A DNA stretch of 64,000 nucleotides from Arthrobacter sp. Edens01 (GTDB lineage Bacteria > Actinomycetota > Actinomycetes > Actinomycetales > Micrococcaceae): contig NZ_LKIU01000002.1 in assembly GCF_001307035.1 (NCBI RefSeq), positions 105,078-169,077 on the forward strand. The letters are read 5' to 3'. Every line of letters starts with the position of its first letter. The first letter of the stretch is position 1. Below, in pieces: positions 1 through 9,453 of this stretch. The position numbers and the translations under genes were made by a program. The notes under the pieces are model-generated. The model made no database searches. It was not told where the DNA came from and saw only the letters and a list, made by a program, of their open reading frames with translations.

Positions 1-814
1 TGTCCAGGGCGGCGTCGAAGTCCGCGTCCGCGAAGACAATGTTGGGATTCTTGCCGCCGAGTTCCAGCGCAACCTTTTTGACCGTGCCCGCCGCTGCGGC
101 GGCAATCGTCTTGCCCGTGGCGACGCCGCCGGTAAAGGAAACCAGATCGACGTCGGGCGACTCTGCCAGCGGGGCGCCGGCAACAGCGCCGGCTCCGAGC
201 ACCAGGTTCGCGGTGCCGCGCGGCAGGCCCAGGTCCTCGAGGACCTTCATCATGAGGATGGACGTGGACGGGGTCAGTTCCGAAGGCTTGAGTACGAAGG
301 TGCACCCGGCCGCCAGCGCCGGGGCGATTTTCCAGGCTGCCTGCAGCAGGGGGTAGTTCCACGGTGCGATCAGCCCGCAGACGCCTACCGGTTCGTACTC
401 GATGCGGGATACGACGTCGGGGTTCCCGGCATCCACGATCCGGCCGGCATTCTGGCCCGCGATCTTCCCGAAGTAGGTGAAGCACGCAGCGATGTCGTCC
501 ATGTCGATTTCGCTCTCCACCAGCCGTTTGCCGGTGTCCAGCGTCTCGGCCCGGGCGAACTCGGCCTTGCGTTCCTTCAGCCCGGCAGCGACGCGGAGCA
601 GGAAATCTCCTCGTTCGGGGGCCGGAACGGAGGCCCATTCCCCGCGGTCGAAAGCGGACCGGGCGGAGGCGATGGCCTTCCCGGCATCCTCACGGGTGCC
701 TTCGGAAACGGTGGCGACCAGTTCGCCGTCGGCCGGATTGCGAATCTCGCGGGTGCCGCCGTCGGATGCGGGTACCCACGCGCCGTCGATGAAAAGGGTT
801 GCAGCCGTGCTCAT
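1..814 (-). CDS. betB: Aldehyde dehydrogenase, betaine-aldehyde type (3' end beyond window)
   Basis: NAD(P)-dependent aldehyde dehydrogenase, probably oxidising betaine aldehyde to glycine betaine for osmoprotection. About 271 residues are visible, running off the left edge. The substrate-binding and Rossmann parts are present: APWNYPLLQAAWKIAPALAAG, the PSELTP segment, SFTGGVATGK, and the ELGGKNPNIVF motif that holds the general-base Glu. The catalytic Cys would lie just outside the window. The ATG at 814 overlaps the TGA of the upstream choline transporter gene by four bases (ATGA), so the two are translationally coupled. Betaine specificity is inferred from that neighbour; the fold itself is clear. 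Confidence 0.85.
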   Translation of the reverse strand, partial: MSTAATLFIDGAWVPASDGGTREIRNPADGELVATVSEGTREDAGKAIASARSAFDRGEWASVPAPERGDFLLRVAAGLKERKAEFARAETLDTGKRLVESEIDMDDIAACFTYFGKIAGQNAGRIVDAGNPDVVSRIEYEPVGVCGLIAPWNYPLLQAAWKIAPALAAGCTFVLKPSELTPSTSILMMKVLEDLGLPRGTANLVLGAGAVAGAPLAESPDVDLVSFTGGVATGKTIAAAAAGTVKKVALELGGKNPNIVFADADFDAALD

Positions 815-2922
815 ACTTTCTCCTCCCCGCCGACGAAGTCGGCGTCCCAGTTGTCCTTGACAACCAGGTCTTCGGTGATTGCGGTGTTGCCGGGCACCCC
901 GCGGTTGAGGTGCAGGAATTCCAGGTGGCGTTCGTAGTGGTCCAGGACGTCCGTGATCAGCTGGTCCTTGGTGTAGCCCATAACGTCATAGCCGTGGCTG
1001 CCTTCGAGGGAGAACACCTCCATGCGGTAGTACTTGGTCTCCGTGGAGGCGCTGCGCAGCGCATAGGACGGCGTCTCATACTGGACCGGGTAGACCTGGT
1101 ACTTGAAGGGGCGTTCCTCGCCCAGCCCTACGGCGAGGTCAACACACGGGATGTGATTCGGGCCTGCCTCTCCCAGAGTCAGGGTAACGTCTGCGCCCCT
1201 GGCAGCGAGTTCGTCATGGACTTCCTGGAGCGCCGGTTGGGCGAGGGTTTCCACGAAGCGCGTGGCTTGCTTGGGGCCGGGGTAGGTCATTGCGCGGGTG
1301 AGCCGCTGGCGCCAGGACCGTCCGCCCCGGGGATCGCCGCCCCGGCCGGCGATCATGCCCGGAAGCGACGCACGGAAGCTCGCCGCGAGGGAGTTCTCTA
1401 CCCTGAGCGCCTTGTACACGCCCAGCATGATGAACAGCAGCAGGATTGAAAGTGGAAGACCCATGATGATTGTGGCGTTCTGCAGCGTGGTCACTCCGCC
1501 AACCATCAGCATGGCAAGGGTCAGCAGTCCCGTGATCACGGCCCAGAAAACCCGCATCCATTTCGGGGCGTCGGAATCGGCGTCCTTGAGGTGGGAGGTG
1601 AAGTTTGCCATCACCAATGCCCCGGAGTCAGCTGAGGTGACGTAGAAGAGCAGGCCGGTGAACGTTGCGATCGCGGCTGTTGCAGGCACCCACGGGAACT
1701 GCTCCAGCAGGCCGTAGAAAGCGCGCTCCGGCTGGTTCATGGCGACTTCGCCGAAGGCGGCGTTGCCTCCCATCACCAGTTCCAGTGCGCTGTTGCCGAA
1801 GATGGAGATCCACAGCAGGATGAAGGCGAAGGGCACAATCATGACGCCGAGGACGAACTGGCGGATGGTGCGCCCGCGGGAAATCCGGGCGAGGAACAGG
1901 CCGACGAACGGCGCCCACGCAATCCACCACGCCCAGAAGAACAAGGTCCATCCGGAGAGCCATTCGTCCGGACGGTCGTAGGCCATGGTGTCCATGGTCA
2001 TGGACGGGAAGCGGCTAAGCACGTCGCCGATGTTCTGCACGATCCCGTCGAACAGGAAGCTTGTTTTCCCTGCGATGAGGATGAAAAGCATCAGGCCCAG
2101 TGCCAGGATGACGTTCAGTTCTGAGAGCCTGCGGATTCCCTTTTCGACGCCGGAGACCACGGAGACAGTCGCCATGATTACGGAGAGTGCGATCAGCGCA
2201 ATCTGCACGCTGAGGTTCTCCGGGACACCGAACATAAAGCTCAGCCCGTAGTTCAGCTGTACGACGCCGATGCCAAGTGAGGTGGCGATGCCAAAGATGG
2301 TGCCCAGCAGGGCAGCGATGTCCACGCCGTGTCCGAGCGGGCCGTCGATCTTTTTGCCGAAGATGGGGTAGAGCGCCGAACGGATGCTCAGGGGGAGGTT
2401 GTGGCGGTACGCGAAGTACCCGAGGGCCAGCCCCATGAGTGCATACAGCGCCCAGCCGGTGATCCCGTAGTGGAAGAGCGTCCAGACCAGTGCCTGCCGC
2501 GCTGCTTCCGCTGTGGAGCCGTCACCGGCTGGAGGCGCCAGGTACTGGGTGACCGGTTCGGAGACCGAGAAGAACATCAGGTCGATTCCGATGCCTGCCG
2601 CGAAGAGCATGGCTCCCCAGGTGAAGAGCCCGAACTGCGGTTTGGAGTGGTCGGGGCCAAGTTTGGTTTTGCCGATGCCGGAGAGGGCAATCACCAGGAC
2701 GAAGATAACCACGAGTGTTACCACCAGGAAGTAGTACCAGCCCATGTTGGTGGAGACCCACCCCACCATCGCGCCGATGACCGCTTCAGCGGAATCGGCG
2801 GAGATCATTGCCCACAGCGCTATGGCAGTAATTCCCACGGCAGAGCCGGTGAAAACAGCCTTGTTCATTCGCGTTTTCCCGGCCTCCGCGGGCAGGGCTT
2901 CTGTTTCTGCAGTCTTGGTCAT
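811..2922 (-). CDS. betT: BCCT-family choline/betaine transporter
   Basis: Sodium- or proton-coupled uptake of choline (or betaine/carnitine) across the cytoplasmic membrane. The 703-residue protein has the twelve-helix BCCT core from about residue 20 to 530, including the Trp-rich signature WTLFFWAWWIAWAPFVG and ARISRGRTIR. A soluble C-terminal tail of about 160 residues follows, as in E. coli BetT (677 aa). The ATG at 2922 is chosen over a TTG 12 bases upstream because GAAGGA lies four bases before it. It forms an operon with the aldehyde dehydrogenase gene, which supports choline as the substrate. No BetI-type regulator is visible next to it. Confidence 0.88.
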   Translation of the reverse strand: MTKTAETEALPAEAGKTRMNKAVFTGSAVGITAIALWAMISADSAEAVIGAMVGWVSTNMGWYYFLVVTLVVIFVLVIALSGIGKTKLGPDHSKPQFGLFTWGAMLFAAGIGIDLMFFSVSEPVTQYLAPPAGDGSTAEAARQALVWTLFHYGITGWALYALMGLALGYFAYRHNLPLSIRSALYPIFGKKIDGPLGHGVDIAALLGTIFGIATSLGIGVVQLNYGLSFMFGVPENLSVQIALIALSVIMATVSVVSGVEKGIRRLSELNVILALGLMLFILIAGKTSFLFDGIVQNIGDVLSRFPSMTMDTMAYDRPDEWLSGWTLFFWAWWIAWAPFVGLFLARISRGRTIRQFVLGVMIVPFAFILLWISIFGNSALELVMGGNAAFGEVAMNQPERAFYGLLEQFPWVPATAAIATFTGLLFYVTSADSGALVMANFTSHLKDADSDAPKWMRVFWAVITGLLTLAMLMVGGVTTLQNATIIMGLPLSILLLFIMLGVYKALRVENSLAASFRASLPGMIAGRGGDPRGGRSWRQRLTRAMTYPGPKQATRFVETLAQPALQEVHDELAARGADVTLTLGEAGPNHIPCVDLAVGLGEERPFKYQVYPVQYETPSYALRSASTETKYYRMEVFSLEGSHGYDVMGYTKDQLITDVLDHYERHLEFLHLNRGVPGNTAITEDLVVKDNWDADFVGGEEKV

Positions 2923-2962
2923 GACGTCCTTCAAGGCGGCGTGGACAAAAAGTAAGGTCCCT

Positions 2963-2982
2963 TAGTCTTGACCTCGAGACTA
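2963..2982. promoter_or_regulatory. Inverted repeat upstream of betT
   Basis: TAGTCT and AGACTA arms are separated by eight bases, 41 bases before the betT start. The position suits a repressor operator, but the motif is not recognised. The rest of 2923-3244 holds no gene. A second short inverted repeat (GAGAT...ATCTC, about 3130-3150) is the only other structure seen there. Confidence 0.3.
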
Positions 2983-3244
2983 TCAAAAGAGCATGTGGGG
3001 GCCGATGCGGGGCGATGCGGGCCAGCCCCTGGCAGTCCACCACACCCCGGGAAGCGTGGTACTTACCGGGTCGAACCCGGCCGTTGGACCTGTCCTTGGC
3101 CTGTGCCATCCTGCTAATCTCCAAGAGGATGTGGAGATGTGCCATATCTCACAATCACCGGTACCGGGAAACTCCGGCCGGACCGCTGGAACGATCCGGA
3201 AGGCTCCTTTGGGACCGTGATGACGGCAGACTGAAGGAGCGGAA

Positions 3245-3847
3245 ATGTCCGAGTTGGACGCGTTGCTATCCGAAACCGAGCGATCTTTCGGCCTCCGCCA
3301 AATCCAGGCGGGGCACGCCCGGATGCTTGTTATTGGCCGGGAACTGGGGCAGCCCATCGGGGAGGTCTGGAATGTGTTGTCTGATCCCCAGCGGCTGGGT
3401 GCCTACTTTGCGGAGCCTCAGGGTGAACTCCGGCGCGGCGGGGAGTACGAGGTAGCGAATTTTGCCACCGGGACCATTCTGAGGTGTGACCCGCCGCGGT
3501 TGCTGACGGTGTCCTGGATTCCGTCGCATGGGAATCCCGGAGAGCTGGAGATCCACCTGACCGACGTGGACGGCACCACGAAACTGGAACTGCGCTATGC
3601 GTCGGTGCGCAAGAGGTTCGCGGTCATGGACCCGGACGTGGCCGCCTGGGCGGCAGGGCCAGGCTGGGAAGCCTTCCTTGATCGGTTGCAGACCTATCTT
3701 CAGGAAGGGACAGGCCACCCTGCTGCTATCGGCTGGCAGCAGATGGAGGAGGACGAACTGGAGCTCTATCAGGCCCGCAATGCTGAATGGGAGCGTGTTC
3801 GGGAGGAGTTCGAACGGCAGCACGCACCGCTGCCAGGGCCGGAATAA
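3245..3847 (+). CDS. SRPBCC (AHSA1/START-like) domain protein
   Basis: A 200-residue soluble protein of the SRPBCC/AHSA1 ligand-binding fold. Residues 25-150 carry the family pattern: REL..PIGEVWNVLSDP near the start, GGEYEVANFATGTI in the middle, and a terminal helix with GPGWEAFLDRLQTYL. The substrate cannot be predicted. The last 40 residues are a charged helix (EEDELELYQARNAEWERV). The ATG at 3245 follows a good Shine-Dalgarno (AAGGAG). It is a monocistronic gene, divergent from betT and upstream of clpB. It resembles an Hsp90-activator homologue, so a link to the stress gene clpB is possible but not shown. Confidence 0.8.
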   Translation: MSELDALLSETERSFGLRQIQAGHARMLVIGRELGQPIGEVWNVLSDPQRLGAYFAEPQGELRRGGEYEVANFATGTILRCDPPRLLTVSWIPSHGNPGELEIHLTDVDGTTKLELRYASVRKRFAVMDPDVAAWAAGPGWEAFLDRLQTYLQEGTGHPAAIGWQQMEEDELELYQARNAEWERVREEFERQHAPLPGPE

Positions 3848-3895
3848 CCGCACGTCAGAAGCCAATAGGTGCCTGTGGATAACTTTACAGGTGGG

Positions 3896-3916
3896 GTTGA
3901 GTGAAGTACACTCAAG
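3896..3916. promoter_or_regulatory. HAIR element (HspR operator) upstream of clpB
   Basis: GTTGAGT-N7-ACTCAAG matches the actinobacterial HAIR consensus CTTGAGT-N7-ACTCAAG in all but the first base. It lies about 100 bases before clpB, a known HspR target in Streptomyces and mycobacteria. A further TTGAGT half-site at 3921-3926 makes a second, tighter inverted repeat with the right arm. Confidence 0.85.
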
Positions 3917-4017
3917 TTAGTTGAGTACGGCCGGATAAGGCCAGTTTTGGGTAAGCAAAGACTGGCCGGTCCGCCGGGAGCTTGAACGGTTTATCAGAGC
4001 CTGAGAAGGAGCCCGCC

Positions 4018-6642
4018 GTGGAGACCAAATTCACCAACAAGAGCCAGGAAGCGCTCCAGGCTGCCGCCATGAACGCAACCACCGCCGGCAATCCCCAGAT
4101 CGAGCCGGCCCACCTGCTGAAAGCCCTCATGGACCAGCGGCAGGGAGTGGCGGTGGCCCTGCTAAAGGCCGCCGGGGCCAACCCCGATGCTGTCAGTGCT
4201 GCGGCGAGCAACGCCATCCATGACCTGCCCTCGAGCTCCGGCTCCTCCGTTCAGCAGCCCCAGTTTTCCCGTCCGCTCCTGCAGGTAATCAACGCTGCCC
4301 AGCAGGAGGCCGCCCAGCTCGGGGACGCCTACGTATCCACTGAGCACCTGTTGCTGGCCCTGTCAGTGGATAACGGTCCGGCAGGCAAGGCCCTGCGGGA
4401 CAATAATGCCGGCCACGATGCCCTGGCCAGCGCCCTTCCTAGTGTGCGAGGAGACCGTAAAGTGACCAATGCCGATCCGGAGAACACCCTTCAGGCGCTG
4501 GAGAAGTACAGCACCGACCTCACCGAGATGGCACGTGCCGGAAAGCTGGACCCGGTTATCGGCCGCGACTCGGAAATCCGCCGCGTGATCCAGGTGCTCA
4601 GCCGCCGCACCAAGAACAACCCCGTCCTGATCGGTGAACCCGGCGTTGGCAAGACCGCCGTCGTGGAAGGCCTGGCACAGCGGATCGTCGCAGGCGACGT
4701 GCCGGAGAGCCTTAGCGGCAAAACGCTGCTGTCCCTGGACCTTGGATCGATGGTTGCCGGCGCCAAGTACCGCGGTGAATTCGAAGAGCGGTTCAAGGCG
4801 GTCCTTGAAGAGATCTCCAATTCCGAGGGCCAGATCGTCACGTTCATTGATGAGCTGCACACCGTGGTTGGTGCCGGGGCCGCTGAAGGATCCATGGACG
4901 CCGGCAACATGCTCAAGCCCATGCTGGCCCGGGGCGAGCTCCGGCTCATTGGTGCCACAACACTGAACGAGTACCGCGAGAACATCGAAAAGGACGCCGC
5001 GCTGGAACGCCGGTTCCAGCAGGTGTTCGTTGGTGAACCCAGCGTGCCGGACACGATTGGCATTCTGCGCGGTTTGAAGGAACGCTACGAAGCCCACCAT
5101 AAGGTGGCCATCGCAGACTCGGCCCTGGTTGCTGCAGCGAACCTTTCAAACCGCTATATCACGGGCCGCCAGCTGCCGGACAAAGCCATTGACCTCGTGG
5201 ATGAGGCAGCGTCACGGCTGCGCATGGAGATCGACTCCGCCCCGGAGGAGATTGACGAGCTGCGCCGCGCCGTCGACCGCCTGACCATGGAAGAACTGGC
5301 CATCAGCGGTGAAACCGATGCCGCTTCGCTGGAACGCCTGGAGGTCCTGCGGGAGGACATGGCGAACAAGAAGGAACAGCTCGCCGCGCTCAATGCCCGC
5401 TGGGAAGCGGAGAAGGCGGGGCTTAACCGGGTGGGTGACATCAAGGCCCGCATCGATGAGCTTCGCTCGCTTGCAGAAAAGGCCCAGCGCGACGGCGACC
5501 TGACGGAAGCCTCGCGGATCCTCTACGGAGAGATCCCTGCCATGCAGAAGGAGCTCGACGCTGCTCAGGAAGCTGAGGAGGACAAATACGGCGACGGCGC
5601 CCGGGAGCTGATGGTCTCCGAGGAAGTTACCGCAGACGACATCGCCGAGGTGGTGTCCTCATGGACCGGCATCCCCGCCGGCCGTATGCTGCAGGGCGAA
5701 TCCCAGAAGCTGCTGGACATGGAAGCCGTGATCGGTTCCCGCCTGATCGGTCAAACCAAGGCAGTAACTGCGGTATCGGATGCCGTCCGCCGCTCCCGCG
5801 CCGGAGTCAGCGATCCCGACCGGCCAACCGGTTCCTTCCTCTTCCTCGGCCCCACCGGTGTTGGCAAGACGGAGCTGGCCAAGGCCCTGGCGGAATTCAT
5901 CTTCGACGACGAACGCGCCATGGTCCGGCTGGATATGAGCGAATACGCGGAGAAGCACACCGTGTCCCGGCTGGTCGGTGCCCCTCCCGGGTACGTGGGT
6001 TATGAGGAAGGCGGCCAGCTCACGGAAGCAGTCCGCCGCCGCCCATACTCGGTGATCCTGCTGGATGAAGTGGAGAAGGCCCACCCGGACGTCTTCGACA
6101 TCCTGCTGCAGGTGCTCGACGACGGCCGCCTCACCGACGGCCAGGGCCGGACGGTGGACTTCCGAAACGTGATCCTGATCCTGACCTCCAACCTTGGTTC
6201 CCAGTTCCTGGTGGATCCCGGCCTGACCGAGGACCAGAAACGCGACTCCGTGATGTCCATGGTCAATGCGAACTTCAAGCCGGAGTTCCTGAACCGGCTG
6301 GACGACGTAATCCTGTTTGACCCGCTGAATCTGGAGGAACTCTCCGAGATTGTGGACCTGCAGGTGAAGGCACTGGCGGCCCGCCTGCGGGACCGCAGGC
6401 TGACGCTGGACGTCACCGACGCTGCCCGGGAATGGCTGGCGCTCACCGGTTACGACCCGGCGTACGGTGCACGTCCGCTGCGGCGGCTGGTGCAGCGCGA
6501 GATTGGCGACAAGCTGGCCAAGGGCATCCTGGCCGGACGCATTTCCGACGGTGACACCGTGCTGGTTGACCGGCCGGAGGTCAGCAGTGACGAGCTGGCA
6601 GATCCCGGGCTGACCGTTCAGGCAGCGGCACCGGTCAGCTAG
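4018..6642 (+). CDS. clpB: ATP-dependent chaperone ClpB
   Basis: Hexameric AAA+ disaggregase that threads aggregated proteins with help from DnaK. The 874-residue protein has the complete layout: N-domain (1-150), first AAA+ module with Walker A GEPGVGKT near residue 206 and Walker [10 protein letters not shown], a coiled-coil M-domain (about 400-530), second AAA+ module with GPTGVGKT near residue 610, and the D2 C-terminal domain. The GTG at 4018 is chosen because AAGGAG lies six bases upstream; a TTG at 3982 has no such site. It is controlled by the HAIR element upstream and ends in a strong terminator. Nothing is missing relative to the family. Confidence 0.97.
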   Translation: METKFTNKSQEALQAAAMNATTAGNPQIEPAHLLKALMDQRQGVAVALLKAAGANPDAVSAAASNAIHDLPSSSGSSVQQPQFSRPLLQVINAAQQEAAQLGDAYVSTEHLLLALSVDNGPAGKALRDNNAGHDALASALPSVRGDRKVTNADPENTLQALEKYSTDLTEMARAGKLDPVIGRDSEIRRVIQVLSRRTKNNPVLIGEPGVGKTAVVEGLAQRIVAGDVPESLSGKTLLSLDLGSMVAGAKYRGEFEERFKAVLEEISNSEGQIVTFIDELHTVVGAGAAEGSMDAGNMLKPMLARGELRLIGATTLNEYRENIEKDAALERRFQQVFVGEPSVPDTIGILRGLKERYEAHHKVAIADSALVAAANLSNRYITGRQLPDKAIDLVDEAASRLRMEIDSAPEEIDELRRAVDRLTMEELAISGETDAASLERLEVLREDMANKKEQLAALNARWEAEKAGLNRVGDIKARIDELRSLAEKAQRDGDLTEASRILYGEIPAMQKELDAAQEAEEDKYGDGARELMVSEEVTADDIAEVVSSWTGIPAGRMLQGESQKLLDMEAVIGSRLIGQTKAVTAVSDAVRRSRAGVSDPDRPTGSFLFLGPTGVGKTELAKALAEFIFDDERAMVRLDMSEYAEKHTVSRLVGAPPGYVGYEEGGQLTEAVRRRPYSVILLDEVEKAHPDVFDILLQVLDDGRLTDGQGRTVDFRNVILILTSNLGSQFLVDPGLTEDQKRDSVMSMVNANFKPEFLNRLDDVILFDPLNLEELSEIVDLQVKALAARLRDRRLTLDVTDAAREWLALTGYDPAYGARPLRRLVQREIGDKLAKGILAGRISDGDTVLVDRPEVSSDELADPGLTVQAAAPVS

Positions 6643-6660
6643 GCCGCATTCGACCCGGAA

Positions 6661-6693
6661 AAGGGAGGCCCGCCGAAACGGGCCTCCCTTTTT
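6661..6693 (+). terminator. Rho-independent terminator after clpB
   Basis: A 12-bp perfect stem (AAGGGAGGCCCG / CGGGCCTCCCTT) with a six-base loop is followed by TTT. It starts 19 bases after the clpB stop. Confidence 0.9.
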
Positions 6694-6737
6694 CTGTGGT
6701 TCTGTGGTTCTGCTGTTTTTCGGTGTTCGCGGGTGAG

Positions 6738-8717
6738 TTACGGCTGGACGATCAGGGACTCGGTCAGGTCCTCACCGGCTGCCACCACAAAACAGTCCAC
6801 CCGCCGGTCACCCGCATTCCAGGAGTTCTGCGTCGGGACAGCGCGGTTCAGCTCGAGGTCGGTGTATTTGGATGCGGCGTCGGTGTAGATAACCGAAGAG
6901 CAGACTTCCTCGGCCTTTGCTGCAAGGCTGTCGGTGCCCGGGAAAGTATCCGATTCCGCGTAGGACTGGGTGGCCACGAGCTGGGCGTTGTGCGGGGTGT
7001 CGCAGGTAACCACGGTTACTTCGGCGTTCACGCTCTGGAAGTCCTTAAGGCAGGCCCCGGCCTCCAGGTCAACCGGCGCCACCGAGTCTTCCAGCACCCC
7101 GGCTTCACGGTTGCTGTCAGCGATGATCGTTGCCAGCCAGATTCCCAGCAGCACCACAATGAGGATGGACCCCAGCAGGACCAGCATTCGTGTGGTCCGG
7201 CTCGCCCCCTTGCTCTGGGCAGCCTCCTCCGCCTCACGGGTACGGCGGGCGCGCCGCGAATCGGCGGGAACGGGGCTGGAACCGGACGGGTTCACCGTGT
7301 GAATCAGCCCGCTGTCTTCGGCGTCCTTTTTGGTCATGCTCAGGGAAGCAAAGGAGTCAGTAACAGGGCCTGCGACGTCGGTTTCGTCCTGCTTCAGTAC
7401 GGAGGTCTGGATTTTGGGTCCAGCGGCCTGTCCGGCCTTGGCATCGGTTTTGCTGGCCGTTGGCTTTTCTTTGCCGGTACCTTCTGCGCCGACGGAACCT
7501 GGTGTGGCCTTGTCCTCAGCAGGGGCATCCGGCTTTTTGTCGATGGGCTTTCCGGAAACGGGTTCGCCGTCCTTTCCGGGGGCGGCTTCGCCGGTCTCTG
7601 TGTCGTCCGCAGCGGCATCGCCTGCAGCGGCTTCATCGCTCCCGTCACCGTCCGGTGCGCTGTCATCCGTTGGTTCATCGTGGGCTGCGTCATGCGTGGC
7701 TGCGCCGTCCGCGGCTGCTTCTGCCGCCGCCTCACCGCCGGCCAGCTCGGAATCTGCGTCTGAAACTTCAGCTGCCGCGTCATCCGTGGCTGCGCCGTCC
7801 TCCGCCGGATGCTCAACGGCTGTTCCATCGCCGTTGTTTCCGGTGTCCTCTTCGGCGTCGGCAGCCGGTTCCATGTCCGTGAGTTCGGAAGAGGGTTCCA
7901 CAGCAACTTCGGTGCCTTCGGGGGCAGGCTCGGAGATGCCTGCCTGCTTGCCTGCTTCAGCGGCTTCCTCGGAAACGGCACGGACTTCAGCGGCGGTCTC
8001 AGGCAGGGAGGCTGCCTCAGCTGCCTCGGAGCTGATGGCTGGAGTCTCCAGGGACGGCTCAGCCAGATGCACGTCCTCGGCCGGAATTACTTCCGGTTCC
8101 ACCACTGCTGCTTCCGAGGTGTCCTCTGCTTCGAAGGCTCCGTCCCAGATTTCCTCGTCACGGCTGCCTGTGGGGGAGAGCCAGGCGGGGGTCTCCGTGT
8201 GTGCGGCGAGATCGGGCAGCGGCGCAGGCTTTGCCGCCGCCGTGTCCTTGGAATCGGAGGGTTCAGCCTTTGAAGCGGGCTCCTGGGGCTGAGGCTTGGG
8301 CTCGTCTGCCGGTCCGGATGACTTTTTGGCGCCGGGTCCCAGACGGACGGCTGGGCGCTTGGACCCGCCCTTGGAGCCCAGAAGACCCTTGGCGACCAGT
8401 CCCTTCCCGCCGGTTGCGGGACGCTTCGCGCCGGCCACCTTGCGGGCGGCCTTGCCGGGCTTAGCCGGTTTGGCTGAACCAGGCGCTTCGGAGGACGCGC
8501 CGGCTCCGGGATGCCCGTTTGAGGCTGGCTGCTGTGGTTTGACGACGGGGATGCTCCTTGTGGCGGGATTACTGCGGACCGGGGGTGCAGCTTTGGGCAG
8601 GGGCGGCTTGGCGCCGGAACCCTTGCGGGCAGCGCTGCTTCCATTAGGGGCGGCAGGGCGCGGGGACTTGCCGGGCAGGGCTGGTCCCTGCCGGGGTGTC
8701 CTCTTTTTATCGCTCAT
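6738..8717 (-). CDS. Large Ala/Glu/Pro-rich membrane protein with septum-formation-type domain
   Basis: A 659-residue protein of unusual composition. Residues 1-150 are Lys/Pro/Ala-rich and basic. About 150-430 are strongly acidic and Ala-rich, with no predicted fold. A basic stretch (RRARRTREAEEAAQ) then precedes one membrane helix near 512-533 (MLVLLGSILIVVLLGIWLAT). The extracytoplasmic C-terminus (about 540-659) has four Cys and the pattern GACLKDF...VVTCDTPHNAQLV...CSSVIY...DCFVV, typical of the actinobacterial septum-formation domain. Orientation inferred: disordered tail inside, Cys-rich domain outside. The call rests on the C-terminal pattern only. The start is uncertain, since GGGAGGA is rather far (about 13 bases) upstream. 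Confidence 0.7.
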   Translation of the reverse strand: MSDKKRTPRQGPALPGKSPRPAAPNGSSAARKGSGAKPPLPKAAPPVRSNPATRSIPVVKPQQPASNGHPGAGASSEAPGSAKPAKPGKAARKVAGAKRPATGGKGLVAKGLLGSKGGSKRPAVRLGPGAKKSSGPADEPKPQPQEPASKAEPSDSKDTAAAKPAPLPDLAAHTETPAWLSPTGSRDEEIWDGAFEAEDTSEAAVVEPEVIPAEDVHLAEPSLETPAISSEAAEAASLPETAAEVRAVSEEAAEAGKQAGISEPAPEGTEVAVEPSSELTDMEPAADAEEDTGNNGDGTAVEHPAEDGAATDDAAAEVSDADSELAGGEAAAEAAADGAATHDAAHDEPTDDSAPDGDGSDEAAAGDAAADDTETGEAAPGKDGEPVSGKPIDKKPDAPAEDKATPGSVGAEGTGKEKPTASKTDAKAGQAAGPKIQTSVLKQDETDVAGPVTDSFASLSMTKKDAEDSGLIHTVNPSGSSPVPADSRRARRTREAEEAAQSKGASRTTRMLVLLGSILIVVLLGIWLATIIADSNREAGVLEDSVAPVDLEAGACLKDFQSVNAEVTVVTCDTPHNAQLVATQSYAESDTFPGTDSLAAKAEEVCSSVIYTDAASKYTDLELNRAVPTQNSWNAGDRRVDCFVVAAGEDLTESLIVQP

Positions 8718-8894
8718 GGTGAACGCCTGTCCTCCCTGTCCAAGGCCGCAAAAGTGTCCCGCGGCATCTGTTCCCCCCTGACTTTAGCGAATATGCAGGT
8801 GGCGGCGCAGTACGCACCGTTAGGGCGGAGCGGCTAAAATGGGAAGTTGAGTGCGCCTGCGGGTCCTGAGGGGCACAACCATGCGGGAAAACAT

Positions 8895-8909
8895 GTAACC
8901 TGTAGTTAC
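8895..8909. promoter_or_regulatory. Inverted repeat upstream of the DUF3073 gene
   Basis: GTAAC-CTGTA-GTTAC sits in an AT-rich stretch about 90 bases before the DUF3073 start, a likely regulator site. MtrA-type GTTAC boxes are similar, but the assignment is a guess. Confidence 0.35.
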
Positions 8910-8991
8910 GACAAATTGACCAAATATTCCGGGGCCTCGCTCTCCTGCCCGAGCGACCACCTCCGGATCGACGCAAAAAGGGGGTCACGCC

Positions 8992-9228
8992 ATGGGGCGC
9001 GGCCGTCAAAAGGCAAAAGCAACCAAGCAGGCACGCGAGATGAAGTACTTCACTCCTGCCACGGATTACTCAGCCCTGCAGCGCGAGCTGTCAGGACCCT
9101 CGAGCCGTCCGTCGAGTCGATATCCCGAGGAACCGGCCGAGCCGGATTACTCGGCGTACGAGGATAAGTACGCAGATCAATTTGGCGATGAAGACGACGA
9201 CGATGAGGATTCCCGCCGCATCGGCTAG
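8992..9228 (+). CDS. DUF3073 family protein
   Basis: A 78-residue protein with the DUF3073 layout: a basic N-terminus beginning MGRGRQKAKATKQAREMKYF, then PATDYSALQREL, and a very acidic tail (DEDDDDEDS). It is found throughout Actinobacteria, usually beside purM/purF as here. Its function is unknown. GGGGG lies 8-9 bases before the ATG. It is convergent with purM, and a hairpin follows the stop. Confidence 0.9.
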   Translation: MGRGRQKAKATKQAREMKYFTPATDYSALQRELSGPSSRPSSRYPEEPAEPDYSAYEDKYADQFGDEDDDDEDSRRIG

Positions 9229-9270
9229 ATGCGGGCAGACCCTCACTCTTCGGCAAGCTAATTGCCCTCC

Positions 9271-9304
9271 TTCAGCGGATCACCTTCCAGGTGGATCCGC
9301 TGAA
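9271..9304 (+). terminator. Hairpin after the DUF3073 gene
   Basis: TTCAGCGGATC and GATCCGCTGAA arms (11 bp, extendable inward by ACC/GGT) lie 43 bases after the stop. The T tract is poor, so this may be a processing or attenuating hairpin. Confidence 0.55.
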
Positions 9305-9390
9305 AGGCGTTAAAGGGGAAAATCTTCCGGTTTCCGTCGTGGTGCCAGTCCGTAACCGTCAACGGCTGCGTATCGCATCCCCTGAAATGA

Positions 9391-9430
9391 CAAGAACTGC
9401 CCGTATCAATGTTGATACAGGCAGTTCTTG
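9391..9430. repeat. Intergenic palindrome, copy A (between DUF3073 and purM)
   Basis: The 19-base arms (CAAGAACTGCCCGTATCAA at left) pair with one mismatch across a two-base centre. The core ACTGCCCGTATC is shared with the palindrome at 32184-32243, and ACTGC with that at 22144-22200. It lies between two convergent genes and probably terminates both. Confidence 0.8.
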
Positions 9431-9453
9431 GTATCGAGCTTAGGGAGGAGCCG

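Noticed and set aside
6696..8292. Long plus-strand frames opposite the septum-type protein gene
   Set aside because: They are shadows of a repetitive Ala/Glu/Pro coding tract; they show only low-complexity Ser/Ala or Gly/Val sequence and no start signal.
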